In this document: positions 26,737-35,893 of the stretch, piece by piece
Layout of the letters: every line of letters begins with the position of its first letter
How positions within the stretch are numbered: the stretch's first letter is position 1
NCBI GenBank assembly: GCA_028818385.1
Contig: JAPPNY010000198.1
Coordinates: 1-64,000, forward strand
Direction of reading: 5' to 3'
DNA length: 64,000 nt
From: Spirochaetaceae bacterium
GTDB taxonomy: Bacteria > Spirochaetota > Spirochaetia > SZUA-6 > Bin103
The notes under the pieces: model-generated
Database searches by the model: none
The model's input: the letters and a program-made list of their open reading frames with translations, nothing else
Told to the model about the DNA's origin: nothing
Program-made: the position numbers and the translations under genes

Positions 26737-28113
26737 TCAGCGCCTGCCCGATGGGTCGCGTTTCTCAGGCCCGCGAACGTCGATGATGATTGGGACCCGG
26801 TCGAAGCCCAGGTCCGCCCGCGCCCGGTTCTCGAGGAAGCGGCGGTAGTGGGACGGAACACGAACCCTGTTGACGAAAAACAGGAGGCGCACGGGATTCG
26901 TGCCGGTCTGCACCCCATACTGGACTCGGAGAGGTTGGCGGCCCGGCGCCGCGCGCCTTCCTTTCTCCGAAGTGCCCGGCCTCCGGTTCCACTTCCGCAC
27001 CGCATCGTTGATCCGGCTGGTGGAGACCAGCCGGGAGCGCTGCCTGCTCACCGCCGCGCACGCTTCGGTCAGGCTGGAAATGCCGGTTCGCTCGCGGGCG
27101 GACAACGTGATCAGCGGTACGTAGTTCAGTGCCGGAAGCTGGTAGCGGGCGCGCGCGATCACCCCATCGCGCTGGTGAGGCTGGAACAGGTCCCACTTGT
27201 TGAGCGCTACCACCAGGCCGTTTCCCTTGCGCACCGCCAGGGACGCCAGGCGTTTGTCCTGGTCGGCGATCTCCTCCCCGGCATCCGCCAGCAGCACGAC
27301 CACGTCGCTGTGCTCCAGCGCGTCGACGGAACGTTGTGTGGAATAGTATTCCACCGGTTCCTGTACGCGCGTCCGCCGCCGGAGCCCCGCGGTGTCCACG
27401 ACCTCGAACCGCAGGCCATCTGCGACGAAGCGGCCGCTCACCGGATCCCGGGTCGTGCCGGGCGTGGCGTCCACCAGCGCCAGCGGGCGTCCGGTGAGCG
27501 CATTGAGCAACGTCGACTTGCCAGTGTTGGGCCGCCCGAGCAGCGCAAGACGAATCACTCCGTCCGGGGTGTCCTCATCGGGCACCGGGTCGTGAGCGTG
27601 ATGGAGAACCCCGCCCGCGGCGGCGAGACGTGTGCGGGTGATCTCTGCAAGCGCATCGATGCCGCGGCCGTGGGCTGCGGAGATCGCCACGACATCGCGG
27701 AAGCCGAGTTCGTGGAATCGAGCCGCCTCGACCTCAAGGGCGGCATGGTCGGCCTTGTTGACCGCCACGATCGGGTCCTTTCCGCGGCGGCGAAGATCCT
27801 CGGCGAGCGCATGGTCGTCGGCGCTCGGTCCGTCGAAGTCGACGACCAGCAGGACCACGTCGGCCGCGGCCGCCGCCTCACGCGCGCGCGTCGAAACCTG
27901 GTCTGCAAGCGGTTCGTCAGGGATCCGGGCACTGACGACACCGCCTGAGTCCATCAGCGTGGCCGTCAGGCCGCCGCCAATATCCCATGGCGCGTAGCCC
28001 AGGTCTCTGGTAACCCCGGGATCCGCGTGGGTGATCGCCCGGCGGAGGTTGCAGAGCCGATTGAACAAGGTGGACTTGCCGACGTTGGGCCGCCCGATGA
28101 TGGCGACAGTCAT
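26737..28113 (-). CDS. der: GTPase Der (EngA), ribosome assembly
   Basis: This 458-residue double GTPase acts in 50S maturation. Domain 1 has GRPNVGKST, DSGGV and NKAD; domain 2 has GRPNTGKST, DTAGL and NKWD. A C-terminal KH-like domain follows. The first G3 motif reads DSGG rather than the common DTGG. Start: the ATG at 28113, downstream of a TTGACA-N18-TACCGT promoter. It is followed in frame by the MerR-like gene. Confidence 0.95.
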   Translation of the reverse strand: MTVAIIGRPNVGKSTLFNRLCNLRRAITHADPGVTRDLGYAPWDIGGGLTATLMDSGGVVSARIPDEPLADQVSTRAREAAAAADVVLLVVDFDGPSADDHALAEDLRRRGKDPIVAVNKADHAALEVEAARFHELGFRDVVAISAAHGRGIDALAEITRTRLAAAGGVLHHAHDPVPDEDTPDGVIRLALLGRPNTGKSTLLNALTGRPLALVDATPGTTRDPVSGRFVADGLRFEVVDTAGLRRRTRVQEPVEYYSTQRSVDALEHSDVVVLLADAGEEIADQDKRLASLAVRKGNGLVVALNKWDLFQPHQRDGVIARARYQLPALNYVPLITLSARERTGISSLTEACAAVSRQRSRLVSTSRINDAVRKWNRRPGTSEKGRRAAPGRQPLRVQYGVQTGTNPVRLLFFVNRVRVPSHYRRFLENRARADLGFDRVPIIIDVRGPEKRDPSGRR

Positions 28114-28161
28114 GATCTGAACGGAGCGTCGGCAGCAGCAGCAGCGGCACTCCCTGGGCTC

Positions 28162-28191
28162 ACGGTACGTCCGCGAGCTCCGCACTGTCAA
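28162..28191 (-). promoter_or_regulatory. Promoter for der
   Basis: TTGACA (28191-28186), an 18-bp spacer and TACCGT (28167-28162). The sequence matches the M23 promoter at both elements and in spacing. Confidence 0.65.
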
Positions 28192-28265
28192 ACTCGCGGC
28201 CCTGAGGCCCGACACCGCCGACCGCGTCAAATCGGCGGACCGGCGTGCCGATGATCTCAATAGGA

Positions 28266-28991
28266 ATGGCTCGCAAGCGGTCGTGGGTGGGGTTCGTCTT
28301 CTGGCTGGGCCTGGTTACCGCGGTGCTGGTGGTGTTCGTGTTCAGCCGTCCGACCATCGAACGGGTGCTGGAGTCGACCGACTTCTTCTCGGCGGTGAGG
28401 CCGGGGAATGGTTCCTCCGCAGTCGTGCAGCGACCATCCGGCCAGCCTTCGAACCGGTACGTGAATCGGAGCCAGGCGCCGGACCGTGCGGAGACGATCG
28501 ACCCGGCGCAGGAGCCTGAGGCCCCGCGGCCTGCCCGTGTGGAGCAGCCCGAACCGCCCGTGCCGCAGCGCACCGCCCGGGTGTTCTTCGTTATGGTGGA
28601 CGAGGCCGGCGAAATCCGGCTCCACGGCGTGCAGCGGTCGGTCAGCGGCGATGCCGCGCCGCTCACGGCGACGCTGCGCGAGCTCCTGGCCGGACCCACG
28701 GATGCCGAGCAGCGCCTCGATCTCATCAGCCTGCTGCCCGAGGATGTGGAGCTTCACGGTGTATCAGTCGAGGACGGAACGGCGACCATCGATCTCGGCC
28801 AGGGATTCCGCTTCAGCTCGCTCGGCCAGGAAGCACTCCTGGGCCGCCTGAAGCAGCTCGTGTATTCGGCCACCGATCTTCCTACCGTCGACGCGGTGCA
28901 GGTCCTCATCGATGGAACCAACGTCGACTACCTCGGGCCGGAAGGCATCTACATCGGCGAACCGCTCACCCGGGACTCAATCGAACGCTGA
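28266..28991 (+). CDS. GerMN-domain membrane protein
   Basis: This 241-residue protein has one N-terminal membrane helix (VGFVFWLGLVTAVLVVFVF), a Pro-rich periplasmic linker, and a C-terminal GerMN domain (LTATLRELLAGPTDAEQ...VDAVQVLIDGTNVDYL). GerMN domains are found in spore-germination and envelope lipoproteins; the role here is unknown. The start is uncertain: ATG 28266 is closest to the membrane helix, while ATG 28251 and GTG 28245 also lie in frame. It is divergent from der and convergent with ymdB. Confidence 0.75.
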   Translation: MARKRSWVGFVFWLGLVTAVLVVFVFSRPTIERVLESTDFFSAVRPGNGSSAVVQRPSGQPSNRYVNRSQAPDRAETIDPAQEPEAPRPARVEQPEPPVPQRTARVFFVMVDEAGEIRLHGVQRSVSGDAAPLTATLRELLAGPTDAEQRLDLISLLPEDVELHGVSVEDGTATIDLGQGFRFSSLGQEALLGRLKQLVYSATDLPTVDAVQVLIDGTNVDYLGPEGIYIGEPLTRDSIER

Positions 28992-29050
28992 ATCCCTCCG
29001 GGTCCCCGCTCCGTCTGCCGTACCCAACCGCCCCGTGAAGCCGCGGAGCG

Positions 29051-29899
29051 TCATCGGTCCTCGCCGACTCTCATGCGTTCGATCGCCAGCGCGCGGCCGC
29101 TGGCGGCGTCCAACTCGACGTGGACGGCGTTCAACAGGCTTGGACCGTCGGCCACCGCAAGCTTCAGGGGCATCTGCGACAGGCTGCGCCGTACCGACAC
29201 CCGCTGATCGAACCCGATCACTCCACCGGCAGGGCCGGTCATGCCGACATCGGTGATGTAGGCGGTGCCGCCCGGGAGAATGCGCTCATCTGCCGTGGTC
29301 ACGTGCGTGTGCGTGCCGATCACGGCCGACACCCGGCCATCCAGATGGAGCGCCAGCGCTTCCTTTTCCTCCGAGGACTCGGCGTGCATGTCGACCACGA
29401 TCACGGGTGTCCTGGTGCGCAGGGCAGCGACGGCGCTGTCCGCCGTCCGGAACGGACACCGCGGTGACGGGAGCGCATGCCGGCCTTGCACGTTGAGCAC
29501 GCCGACGTCAGCCGCCGGCGTCCGCACCACGCACCATCCGTGCCCCGGTGCATCGGGCAGGTAGTTCTCGGGACGCAGCAACCGCTGTTCCTGTTCGAGC
29601 GTGTGATGCAATACGGGATGCTGCCAGACATGATTGCCTGACGTGATCACCTGGACTCCGAAACCGAGGATGCGATCCACGACTTCCGGTGTCAGTCCGT
29701 AGCCATCGACGGCGTTTTCCCCATTGGCGACGACTACCGCGGCGCCGGTTCGCCGCTGCAGGCCTCGCAGTCCGGCGAACACGGCTCTCATGCCTGCGTC
29801 GCCGACGATGTCCCCGATGAGGAGGACTCCGACCCTCGCCGACGACTCCCTGCGAGGGGTTCGGAGCTGCGTGGCTGCGGCCGGCCCGGCCGGATCCAC
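29051..29899 (-). CDS. ymdB: YmdB-family metallophosphoesterase
   Basis: This YmdB-type phosphodiesterase has LLIGDIVGDAG, NGENAVDGYGLT, GNHVWQH, DMHAESSEEKEA and GTHTHVTTADERIL. The family binds two metals and hydrolyses 2',3'-cyclic nucleotides. The usual N-terminus would begin just before VGVLLIGD, but that codon is AGG at 29836, with GGGAG 9 nt before it. The nearest legal start in frame is GTG at 29899, used here (282 residues; 261 from the AGG). The GNHxWD motif is GNHVWQH. It follows rny by 59 bp, as in many bacteria. Confidence 0.8.
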   Translation of the reverse strand: MDPAGPAAATQLRTPRRESSARVGVLLIGDIVGDAGMRAVFAGLRGLQRRTGAAVVVANGENAVDGYGLTPEVVDRILGFGVQVITSGNHVWQHPVLHHTLEQEQRLLRPENYLPDAPGHGWCVVRTPAADVGVLNVQGRHALPSPRCPFRTADSAVAALRTRTPVIVVDMHAESSEEKEALALHLDGRVSAVIGTHTHVTTADERILPGGTAYITDVGMTGPAGGVIGFDQRVSVRRSLSQMPLKLAVADGPSLLNAVHVELDAASGRALAIERMRVGEDR

Positions 29900-29958
29900 G
29901 GGCGCAGGGTCAGCGTGGATCAACAGCAGGCAAGCCGGGCGCGAAGCTACGCGAACGC

Positions 29959-31488
29959 TTACCGCGCGTACTCGGTGATGCGCGTCTCGCGGATCACCGT
30001 CACCTTGATGCGGCCGGGATAGGTGACTTCGTCTTCGATCCGGCGCGCTACCGCTCGGCTCAGCTCGCCGGCGCGGTGGTCGGAAACCGAGTCGGCGCTC
30101 ACCAGTATGCGCAACTCGCGTCCGGCCTGGATCGCATAGGTCTTCTCCACCCCTTGGTACTCGCCGGCGATTCGCTCGAGGTCCTCCAACCTCTTGAGGT
30201 AGTTGTCGAGCGCTTCCCGGCGCGCGCCGGGCCGCGAGGACGAGACGGTGTCCGCGATCTGGACGATGATGGCCTCCACCGTCTCGGGCTCGATGTCGTT
30301 GTGATGCGATCCGATCGCGTTGCACACGATGTCGTTCTCGCCGATCCGCCTGGCCAGATCCATGCCGAGCTCGGCGTGCCCGACCTCCCCGTCCGATACC
30401 ATGCCCTTGCCCACGTCGTGCAGCAGAGCCGCCCGCTTGGCGGCTTTCGTGTCGGCCCCGATCTCGACGGCGATGAACCCGGCGAGCACGGCCGCTTCCT
30501 TGGAGTGGGCGAGCTGGTTCTGGCCATAGCTGGTTCGATAGCGCAGGCGACCGAGCGCCGCCACGCCGTCCGGGTGCATGTCGTGGATGCCGAGCTCGAA
30601 CAGCACCCGCTGCCCCTCTTCGAACAGCGTCTGCTCGAGCTCCCGCATCACTTTGCGTACGACCTCCTCGATCCGCGCCGGATGGATGCGCCCGTCCGAT
30701 ACCAGCCGATGCAGAGCCAGCTTCGCGGTCTCCCTGCGCACCGGATCGAAGCAGGAGAGAATCACGGCTTCAGGCGTGTCGTCGATGATGATGTCGACGC
30801 CCGTCAGGGTCTCCAGGGCCCGTATGTTGCGGCCTTCCCGGCCGATGATCCGCCCCTTCATTTCGTCCGAGGGGAGATCGACCGAGGTGACGCTGGTCTC
30901 GGCGGTGACCTCGGTCGCCAGGCGCTGCATTGCGGAGATGATGACCGCACGGGAACGCCGCTCGGCACCCTCTGCCGCCTCCGCCTCGATGCGCCGCACC
31001 AAGTCGTGCGCCTCCCGGCGGGCTTCCGTTTCTATGTTCGCGGTCAACTGCCGCTTGGCCTCCGCAACCGTGAGTTGGGCGACCTTCTCCAGTTCGGCGT
31101 TCAACGCCGCTCCAGCGTGGTCGACGGCGTCCTCTCGCTCCTGTACTTGCTGCTCGCGCGTCGCGAGTGCTCGTTCCTGACGGCCTAGGGTCTCAAGTCG
31201 CTCCTGGAGGATCTCTTCCCTCTGACGAATCTTCCGTTCATAGCGCTCGATCTCGCGCCGTTGATCACGGGCCTCCCGGTCCAGCGTCTCGCGCTCGGCG
31301 AGGAGCTGGTCCTTGGTCTCGATGAGGGCTTCACGTTTCTTCTCTTCCGCCTCTCGTATCGCGTCTTGGAGTACTCTTCTTGCCTTCTGCTCCGCAGAGG
31401 CAAGCTCGAATCTTGCGTAGGACCATCGGACGAGCCAGCCGATCAGCAAACCGGCGAGAGGAAGAATGAAGAACCATACCAGTCCCAC
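29959..31488 (-). CDS. rny: Ribonuclease Y
   Basis: This 509-residue membrane endoribonuclease has an N-terminal membrane helix (FFILPLAGLLIGWLV), a long coiled coil, a KH domain (GRIIGREGRN, about residue 212) and an HD domain (LLHDVGKG, H357-D358). RNase Y starts bulk mRNA decay. The GTG at 31488 has GGAGGAA 6 nt upstream and places the membrane helix directly at the N-terminus. RicT, its known regulator in Bacillus, is encoded at 5243-6100. A TACCGT promoter precedes it. Confidence 0.95.
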   Translation of the reverse strand: MGLVWFFILPLAGLLIGWLVRWSYARFELASAEQKARRVLQDAIREAEEKKREALIETKDQLLAERETLDREARDQRREIERYERKIRQREEILQERLETLGRQERALATREQQVQEREDAVDHAGAALNAELEKVAQLTVAEAKRQLTANIETEARREAHDLVRRIEAEAAEGAERRSRAVIISAMQRLATEVTAETSVTSVDLPSDEMKGRIIGREGRNIRALETLTGVDIIIDDTPEAVILSCFDPVRRETAKLALHRLVSDGRIHPARIEEVVRKVMRELEQTLFEEGQRVLFELGIHDMHPDGVAALGRLRYRTSYGQNQLAHSKEAAVLAGFIAVEIGADTKAAKRAALLHDVGKGMVSDGEVGHAELGMDLARRIGENDIVCNAIGSHHNDIEPETVEAIIVQIADTVSSSRPGARREALDNYLKRLEDLERIAGEYQGVEKTYAIQAGRELRILVSADSVSDHRAGELSRAVARRIEDEVTYPGRIKVTVIRETRITEYAR

Positions 31489-31515
31489 TTCGTTCCTCCA
31501 TAATGGCTGACATCC

Positions 31516-31544
31516 ACGGTACGGGCCGGGCCGGGCAAAGTCAA
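31516..31544 (-). promoter_or_regulatory. Promoter for rny
   Basis: TTGACT (31544-31539), a 17-bp spacer and TACCGT (31521-31516). The -35 lies inside the stop region of the upstream gene. Confidence 0.6.
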
Positions 31545-32443
31545 GGAGGAGGCCGGCCGCCGGTCCCGGCATCCCTCACCAGCCGCAACCGTCGCACGAG
31601 GACCTGTAGGTTCCATGCGCCCGCACCCTCGGCACCGTGTGCGCCGGCAAGCATGAGGTAGGCGGCCCGCCCGCCCGCCCGTGCGGGAAGGAACGACAGG
31701 CAACCGATCCGGTCGCGCGCCGAAGCGGCGAAGCGGCGGCCCAGTCCGGGGATCGCGTGCAGCGGATCCTCCACGATGAGCGCCACGCGACGGGTGAGGT
31801 AACGGGCGGCCACAGGATCCTCATCCGCGAACGCGAGCCGCGCGCCCGCCCGGCCCAGGATGCCGGCGATCTGCCGCGGCCGGTATCCGCCGTGCCGACC
31901 GCGAACCAGGAGAGCCGCGCCGACGGCGTCCACGCGGCGAGCCAGGCGATCCAACGGACCACCGCGGGTCCCGGTCTGCTCGTCGCCGCGCGCGTCTGCC
32001 AGGAACGCGTCCATCTCGATGCCGTACCCGGTCACCTGCAGCGCGTCGCCGTCCTCGCTTCCCACGTCCACCTCACCACCGGCCGGATCACCTGCGTCCG
32101 CCGCGCCGCCGGTCACCGCAGCCGCCAGCCGGCGCAAACCCGGATCGCGCCCCGGTCCCCCGCCGTAGGCGTGCGGCTGAACGCGGTAGACCCCGTCCTC
32201 GACCGCGACCGCCGGCCTGCCCGAAGCCGCCAGATCAAGCAGCTCCCGCATCGGATGGACGCTGATGTGGGCGTCCGGCCGGTTCTCCGCTGCCGCCGCG
32301 CGACGGTTCGCCCGCAGCGGCTCCTCGGCCTCCCGTGCAGGCGGCAACTCCTCCAGGTGCTCGTCCTGAGCCGTGGAGGTCACCGGCGGCGGCTTTACCG
32401 GCTTGCGCGGGCGACCCACGGCCGGCAGTTGCTCCAGCCTCAC
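31541..32443 (-). CDS. Hypothetical protein, no recognised domain
   Basis: This is a 300-codon open frame with GTG start. The N-terminal third is Pro/Ala/Glu-rich and likely disordered. The C-terminal half, GYRPRQIAGILGRAGARLAF to LPARAGGRAAYLMLAGAHGA, looks more ordered, with possible alpha/beta elements. I recognise no motif, signal peptide or membrane segment. In-frame upstream sequence stops before any better start. The position between an unrecognised membrane gene and rny suggests co-transcription with the former. It could be a spirochaete-specific protein. Confidence 0.45.
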   Translation of the reverse strand: MRLEQLPAVGRPRKPVKPPPVTSTAQDEHLEELPPAREAEEPLRANRRAAAAENRPDAHISVHPMRELLDLAASGRPAVAVEDGVYRVQPHAYGGGPGRDPGLRRLAAAVTGGAADAGDPAGGEVDVGSEDGDALQVTGYGIEMDAFLADARGDEQTGTRGGPLDRLARRVDAVGAALLVRGRHGGYRPRQIAGILGRAGARLAFADEDPVAARYLTRRVALIVEDPLHAIPGLGRRFAASARDRIGCLSFLPARAGGRAAYLMLAGAHGAEGAGAWNLQVLVRRLRLVRDAGTGGRPPP

Positions 32444-32533
32444 GACGTCCGGAGTCCATCCGCCGCTCGCGCTCCCGGCACCATTCCGCTCGCCTCGGGC
32501 TCAGTGTACCGCAGAGACGAACACCGTCACCGG

Positions 32534-33160
32534 TCAGCCGCGGAGGCGGCTCCAGACGAGCGCTCCGCCTGCGAGCGCAAGCAGCACGGCCACGCACGTC
32601 CCGCCCAGCAGAGTCGTCGTGCCGGAACCGTCTCCGGCCGGTGGCGCTTCGGGCGCGGCGTCCCGCGCGGAGAGCAATGCCCGGTCGAGGCTCCGGGCAG
32701 GATGGCGCAGGTCGAAACGCACACGGCCGTCCATGAGACGCGCAAGGAACGCGAGGCTCGAGGCGAGCAGCGCCCCCGCCGCTCCGGGTAGCCGCAGGCG
32801 CGAATCGACCATGAGCCGCGAGAGGAACATCAATCCGCCCAGGCTTGCAGCCTTGCCCGCGCCGACGGTCAGAGCCCCCTCCGTGACCGCGACGCCGCCG
32901 ATCCGCAGCAGGACGCGACCGGCCGGGGTGAGCAGATTGAACGCGACCGTCACGCCGAGGAACAACATGGTGCGCCGCAGCCGCAGGCGCGGTTGCACCA
33001 GCCATGCCAGCGCGGCGAAGATCAGCGCCTGGGCTCCGCGCAGCATCAGGTCGTCCTGCGCCACCAGTCCGGCGGCCAGCAGCAGGCCCACCAACAACCG
33101 CGTTGAAGCCGACAGGTTGCCGTCAAGCCAGCGGGCCGCGGTGACTCTCAGTGCGGGCAA
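32534..33160 (-). CDS. Hypothetical integral membrane protein
   Basis: This 208-residue protein has about six membrane segments, among them TRLLVGLLLAAGLV, TMLFLGVTVAFNLL and TEGALTVGAGKAASLGGLMF, and a hydrophobic C-terminal helix. The FNLLTPAGRVL...LSRLMV region vaguely recalls EcfT/CbiQ-type or prenyl-synthase-linked transporter components, but this is not firm. The only start found is TTG at 33160; the frame runs open back toward rplQ without ATG or GTG, so the true N-terminus is unsettled. It follows rplQ by 88 bp. Confidence 0.5.
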   Translation of the reverse strand: MPALRVTAARWLDGNLSASTRLLVGLLLAAGLVAQDDLMLRGAQALIFAALAWLVQPRLRLRRTMLFLGVTVAFNLLTPAGRVLLRIGGVAVTEGALTVGAGKAASLGGLMFLSRLMVDSRLRLPGAAGALLASSLAFLARLMDGRVRFDLRHPARSLDRALLSARDAAPEAPPAGDGSGTTTLLGGTCVAVLLALAGGALVWSRLRG

Positions 33161-33248
33161 CCCCGAGCGATGCGGCCTCGCATGCGCTTCATCCGCGCCC
33201 GCCGCGTACTCGTTCGATCGGCCGCCTACGCGGCGCCGGGGTGACTGC

Positions 33249-33629
33249 TCAGGGAGCTTCTTCCGTATCGACCGGCCGGTCGAGCAACTCCAGGATCACC
33301 ATCTCGCTGGCATCGCCGTATCGCGGGCCGAGCTTCAGCACACGAGTATATCCGCCGGGACGGCTCTGAAAGCGAGGTCCCAGGACATCGAACAGCTTGG
33401 CCAGCACCGCCGGATCGTGCAGGCGCCGCGCGATGATTCTCCGGCTGTGCACACTGTCGTGTTTGGCGCGCGTAATCATCTTCTCCGCGCTGCGACGCAC
33501 GGCAAGCGCCTTGGCACGGGTGGTGCGGATGCGTTCGTGCCGGAACAGCGCCGCCACCATGTTGGAATGGAGCGCCTTGCGGTGGCTCGGCGTGCGGCCG
33601 AGCGGATTGTAGCCGACGCGGTGTCTCAC
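33249..33629 (-). CDS. rplQ: 50S ribosomal protein L17
   Basis: This 126-residue protein begins [20 protein letters not shown], which is typical of L17. It is the last gene of the alpha-type cluster after rpoA. It starts at GTG with GGAGTG just upstream. L17 binds 23S rRNA near the exit tunnel. Confidence 0.97.
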   Translation of the reverse strand: MRHRVGYNPLGRTPSHRKALHSNMVAALFRHERIRTTRAKALAVRRSAEKMITRAKHDSVHSRRIIARRLHDPAVLAKLFDVLGPRFQSRPGGYTRVLKLGPRYGDASEMVILELLDRPVDTEEAP

Positions 33630-33671
33630 TTCACTCCACCCCCAGTATGCACCGGTTTCCGTACACGATGT

Positions 33672-34841
33672 TCACTCGTCGGTTTCGTCAAGCGCCGCAA
33701 CCTCAGCGCCCGCCGCGGCCTCGGTCCCCACCGTCGCCTCGGTGCTGCCCACCGTCTCCGTGTTGCCGACCGCTGCCTCATCGCCCCCCTCACCCCTGGC
33801 AGGAGCGACCGATTCGGCGCTGGCAAGCTGCTGCCGCACCGCGCTGTAGTCGCTCATGCCAAGCTGCAACCCACGCTCCTCCAGCCGCTTCTTGATCTCG
33901 TCGAGGGATTTCCGTCCGAAATTGCGCGTCTTGGCGATCTCATCCTCGGTCCTGCGCGTCAGGTCGCCGATCGTGCGGATGTTCTCGTTCCGCAGGCAGT
34001 TGCTGGAACGTACCGACAGCTCCAGTTCCTCGACCGGGGTATCGAGCAAGCGGCGCAGCCGTTCGTCCTCGAGATCGAGCTCCTCGTGGTCGCCGACTTC
34101 GTCTTCCTCGAAGTTGATGAATATCGTGTAGTGGTCCTTGGCGATCTTGGCCGCCTCCGCGACCGCGTCCTCAGGCTTGAGCGTGCCGTCCGTCCACACC
34201 TCCAGCACCAACTTGTCGTAGTCGGTCCGCTGGCCGACTCTGGTGTTCTCCACCGCGTACTTCACGCGCGTGATCGGCGAGAACAGAGCGTCGATCGGAA
34301 TCGTGCCTACAATGTCGATGAAGCGTTCGCTGTTCTCCGCCGGCAGATAACCACGCGAGAACTCGATCTGCACCTCGAACTCGAGATTCGCGTCTTCCAT
34401 GAGGGTGGCGATCGCCAGCTCCGGCGTAGTCACCACTATGCCCGTGTCCACCGCCAGATCGCCGGCGACCAGGGTCTTGGGGCCGGACGCTTCCACGTAC
34501 ACCGTCCGCTCCTCCACCCCTTCGTCCAGCGCCAGTCTGATCTGCTTAAGGGCGTTGATGATATCCGGCGTGTCTTCGACGACATGAGGAATGGGCTCGA
34601 ATTCACTGGAAACCGTGTGCGATGATCCGTCCTCCTCGCGGCTGGCGATCCGCACGGCCGTGATCGCATACCCCTGGATTCCCGAAAGCAGAATGCGCCG
34701 CAGGCTGTTGCCGATGGTCGCGCCATAGCCCCGCTCGAACGGATACGCGATGAACTTCCCGTAGGAGGCATCCACGTCGGTGTGCTCGAAGACCATACCG
34801 GTCGGCCGATTGAGCCCCTTCAAGAGGTTTTTTCTCGCCAT
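33672..34841 (-). CDS. rpoA: RNA polymerase alpha subunit
   Basis: This 389-residue alpha subunit has an N-terminal dimer domain ([19 protein letters not shown]) and a C-terminal DNA-binding domain ([18 protein letters not shown]...[18 protein letters not shown]). It then carries an extra acidic Ala/Glu/Thr-rich tail of about 50 residues with internal repetition ([14 protein letters not shown]), absent from most alpha subunits. It lies 7 nt after rpsD. Confidence 0.97.
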   Translation of the reverse strand: MARKNLLKGLNRPTGMVFEHTDVDASYGKFIAYPFERGYGATIGNSLRRILLSGIQGYAITAVRIASREEDGSSHTVSSEFEPIPHVVEDTPDIINALKQIRLALDEGVEERTVYVEASGPKTLVAGDLAVDTGIVVTTPELAIATLMEDANLEFEVQIEFSRGYLPAENSERFIDIVGTIPIDALFSPITRVKYAVENTRVGQRTDYDKLVLEVWTDGTLKPEDAVAEAAKIAKDHYTIFINFEEDEVGDHEELDLEDERLRRLLDTPVEELELSVRSSNCLRNENIRTIGDLTRRTEDEIAKTRNFGRKSLDEIKKRLEERGLQLGMSDYSAVRQQLASAESVAPARGEGGDEAAVGNTETVGSTEATVGTEAAAGAEVAALDETDE

Positions 34842-34848
34842 CAGCCCC

Positions 34849-35484
34849 TCACTTGGAATACAGCTCGACGATCAGCTGCTCGTTGACGCCTTCGAGATCC
34901 GGGACGTCGGCCCGCCGTGGCAGAGCCAGGACCCGACCACGGACCGCATCCGGGTCGACCTCCAGCCATGGCAGCGTTCCGGAGCGGGAATACTCCTTCA
35001 GACTGTCCTTGACCGCGGTCATCATCTTGCCCCGCTCCTGCAACTCCAGCACGTCGTCCTTCTGTACCAGATAGCTCGGGATGGTCACCCGCCGGTCGTT
35101 GACCATGACGTGACCGTGCGAGACGAGCTGCCGCGCCTGCTTGCGCGAACTGGCGAAGTGCATGCGGTATACTACGTTGTCGAGGCGCTGCTCCAACATG
35201 CGCACCAGGTTCTCCGCGGTAACGCCGCGCTGCCGGTTGGCGCGATCAAAGAAGATGCGGAACTGTCGTTCCAGCATTCCGTACATGCGCTTCACGCGCT
35301 GCTTCTCGCGAAGCTGCATGCCGTAGTCCGACAGTTTCTGCATGCGGGCCCGCGGGGCCTTGCCCGGCTTGCCGCGCCGCCTGGTGATCTGACACTTGTC
35401 GGAATGACAGCGCGCCCCCTTGAGGAACAGCTTTACCCCTTCCGCTCGGCAAAGCCGGCAGGCAGGGCCGATGTAGCGAGCCAT
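34849..35484 (-). CDS. rpsD: 30S ribosomal protein S4
   Basis: This 211-residue S4 is the zinc-binding type, with CRLC and CHSDKC at the N-terminus and an S4 RNA-binding domain ([20 protein letters not shown]). It helps start 30S assembly. It is placed between rpsK (2 nt away) and rpoA, where S4 can regulate the cluster in other bacteria. Confidence 0.98.
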   Translation of the reverse strand: MARYIGPACRLCRAEGVKLFLKGARCHSDKCQITRRRGKPGKAPRARMQKLSDYGMQLREKQRVKRMYGMLERQFRIFFDRANRQRGVTAENLVRMLEQRLDNVVYRMHFASSRKQARQLVSHGHVMVNDRRVTIPSYLVQKDDVLELQERGKMMTAVKDSLKEYSRSGTLPWLEVDPDAVRGRVLALPRRADVPDLEGVNEQLIVELYSK

Positions 35485-35486
35485 CG

Positions 35487-35864
35487 CTACACCCTCCTCT
35501 TCTTCTGCGGCCGGCAGCCGTTGTGTGGAATCGGCGTGACGTTCTGAATCGTGCGCACGCGGAGGCCGAGCGCCCCGAGGGACCGAACAGCCGATTCGCC
35601 GCCCCCACCGGGACCCTTGACGAACACGTTGACCTCCATCAGGCCGTAGTCCATCGCCTTCCGCGCGGCGGTCTCAGCGGTCGTCTGCGCCGCGAACGGA
35701 GTGGACTTCTTCGCCCCGCGGAACCCGAGAGAGCCCGCCGAAGCCCACGACACCGCGTTTCCCATAAGGTCGGTGATCGTCACGATCGTGTTGTTGAAGG
35801 TCGCCTGGATATAGACGTTCCCCTCGCTGACCGCCCGGTCCCGTTTGCCTTTCGATTTTGCCAT
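35487..35864 (-). CDS. rpsK: 30S ribosomal protein S11
   Basis: This 125-residue S11 has [20 protein letters not shown] and the C-terminal [16 protein letters not shown]. It sits in the 30S platform beside the anticodon region. It is separated from rpsM by 91 bp containing a tandem repeat. Confidence 0.98.
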   Translation of the reverse strand: MAKSKGKRDRAVSEGNVYIQATFNNTIVTITDLMGNAVSWASAGSLGFRGAKKSTPFAAQTTAETAARKAMDYGLMEVNVFVKGPGGGGESAVRSLGALGLRVRTIQNVTPIPHNGCRPQKKRRV

Positions 35865-35893
35865 CTACGTTACTCGCAACCGTCCTTTACCAG

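Noticed and set aside
32373..34625. A 750-codon + strand frame across rplQ and rpoA
   Set aside because: It spans genes that are clearly real on the - strand and has low-complexity composition, as expected of a shadow frame.
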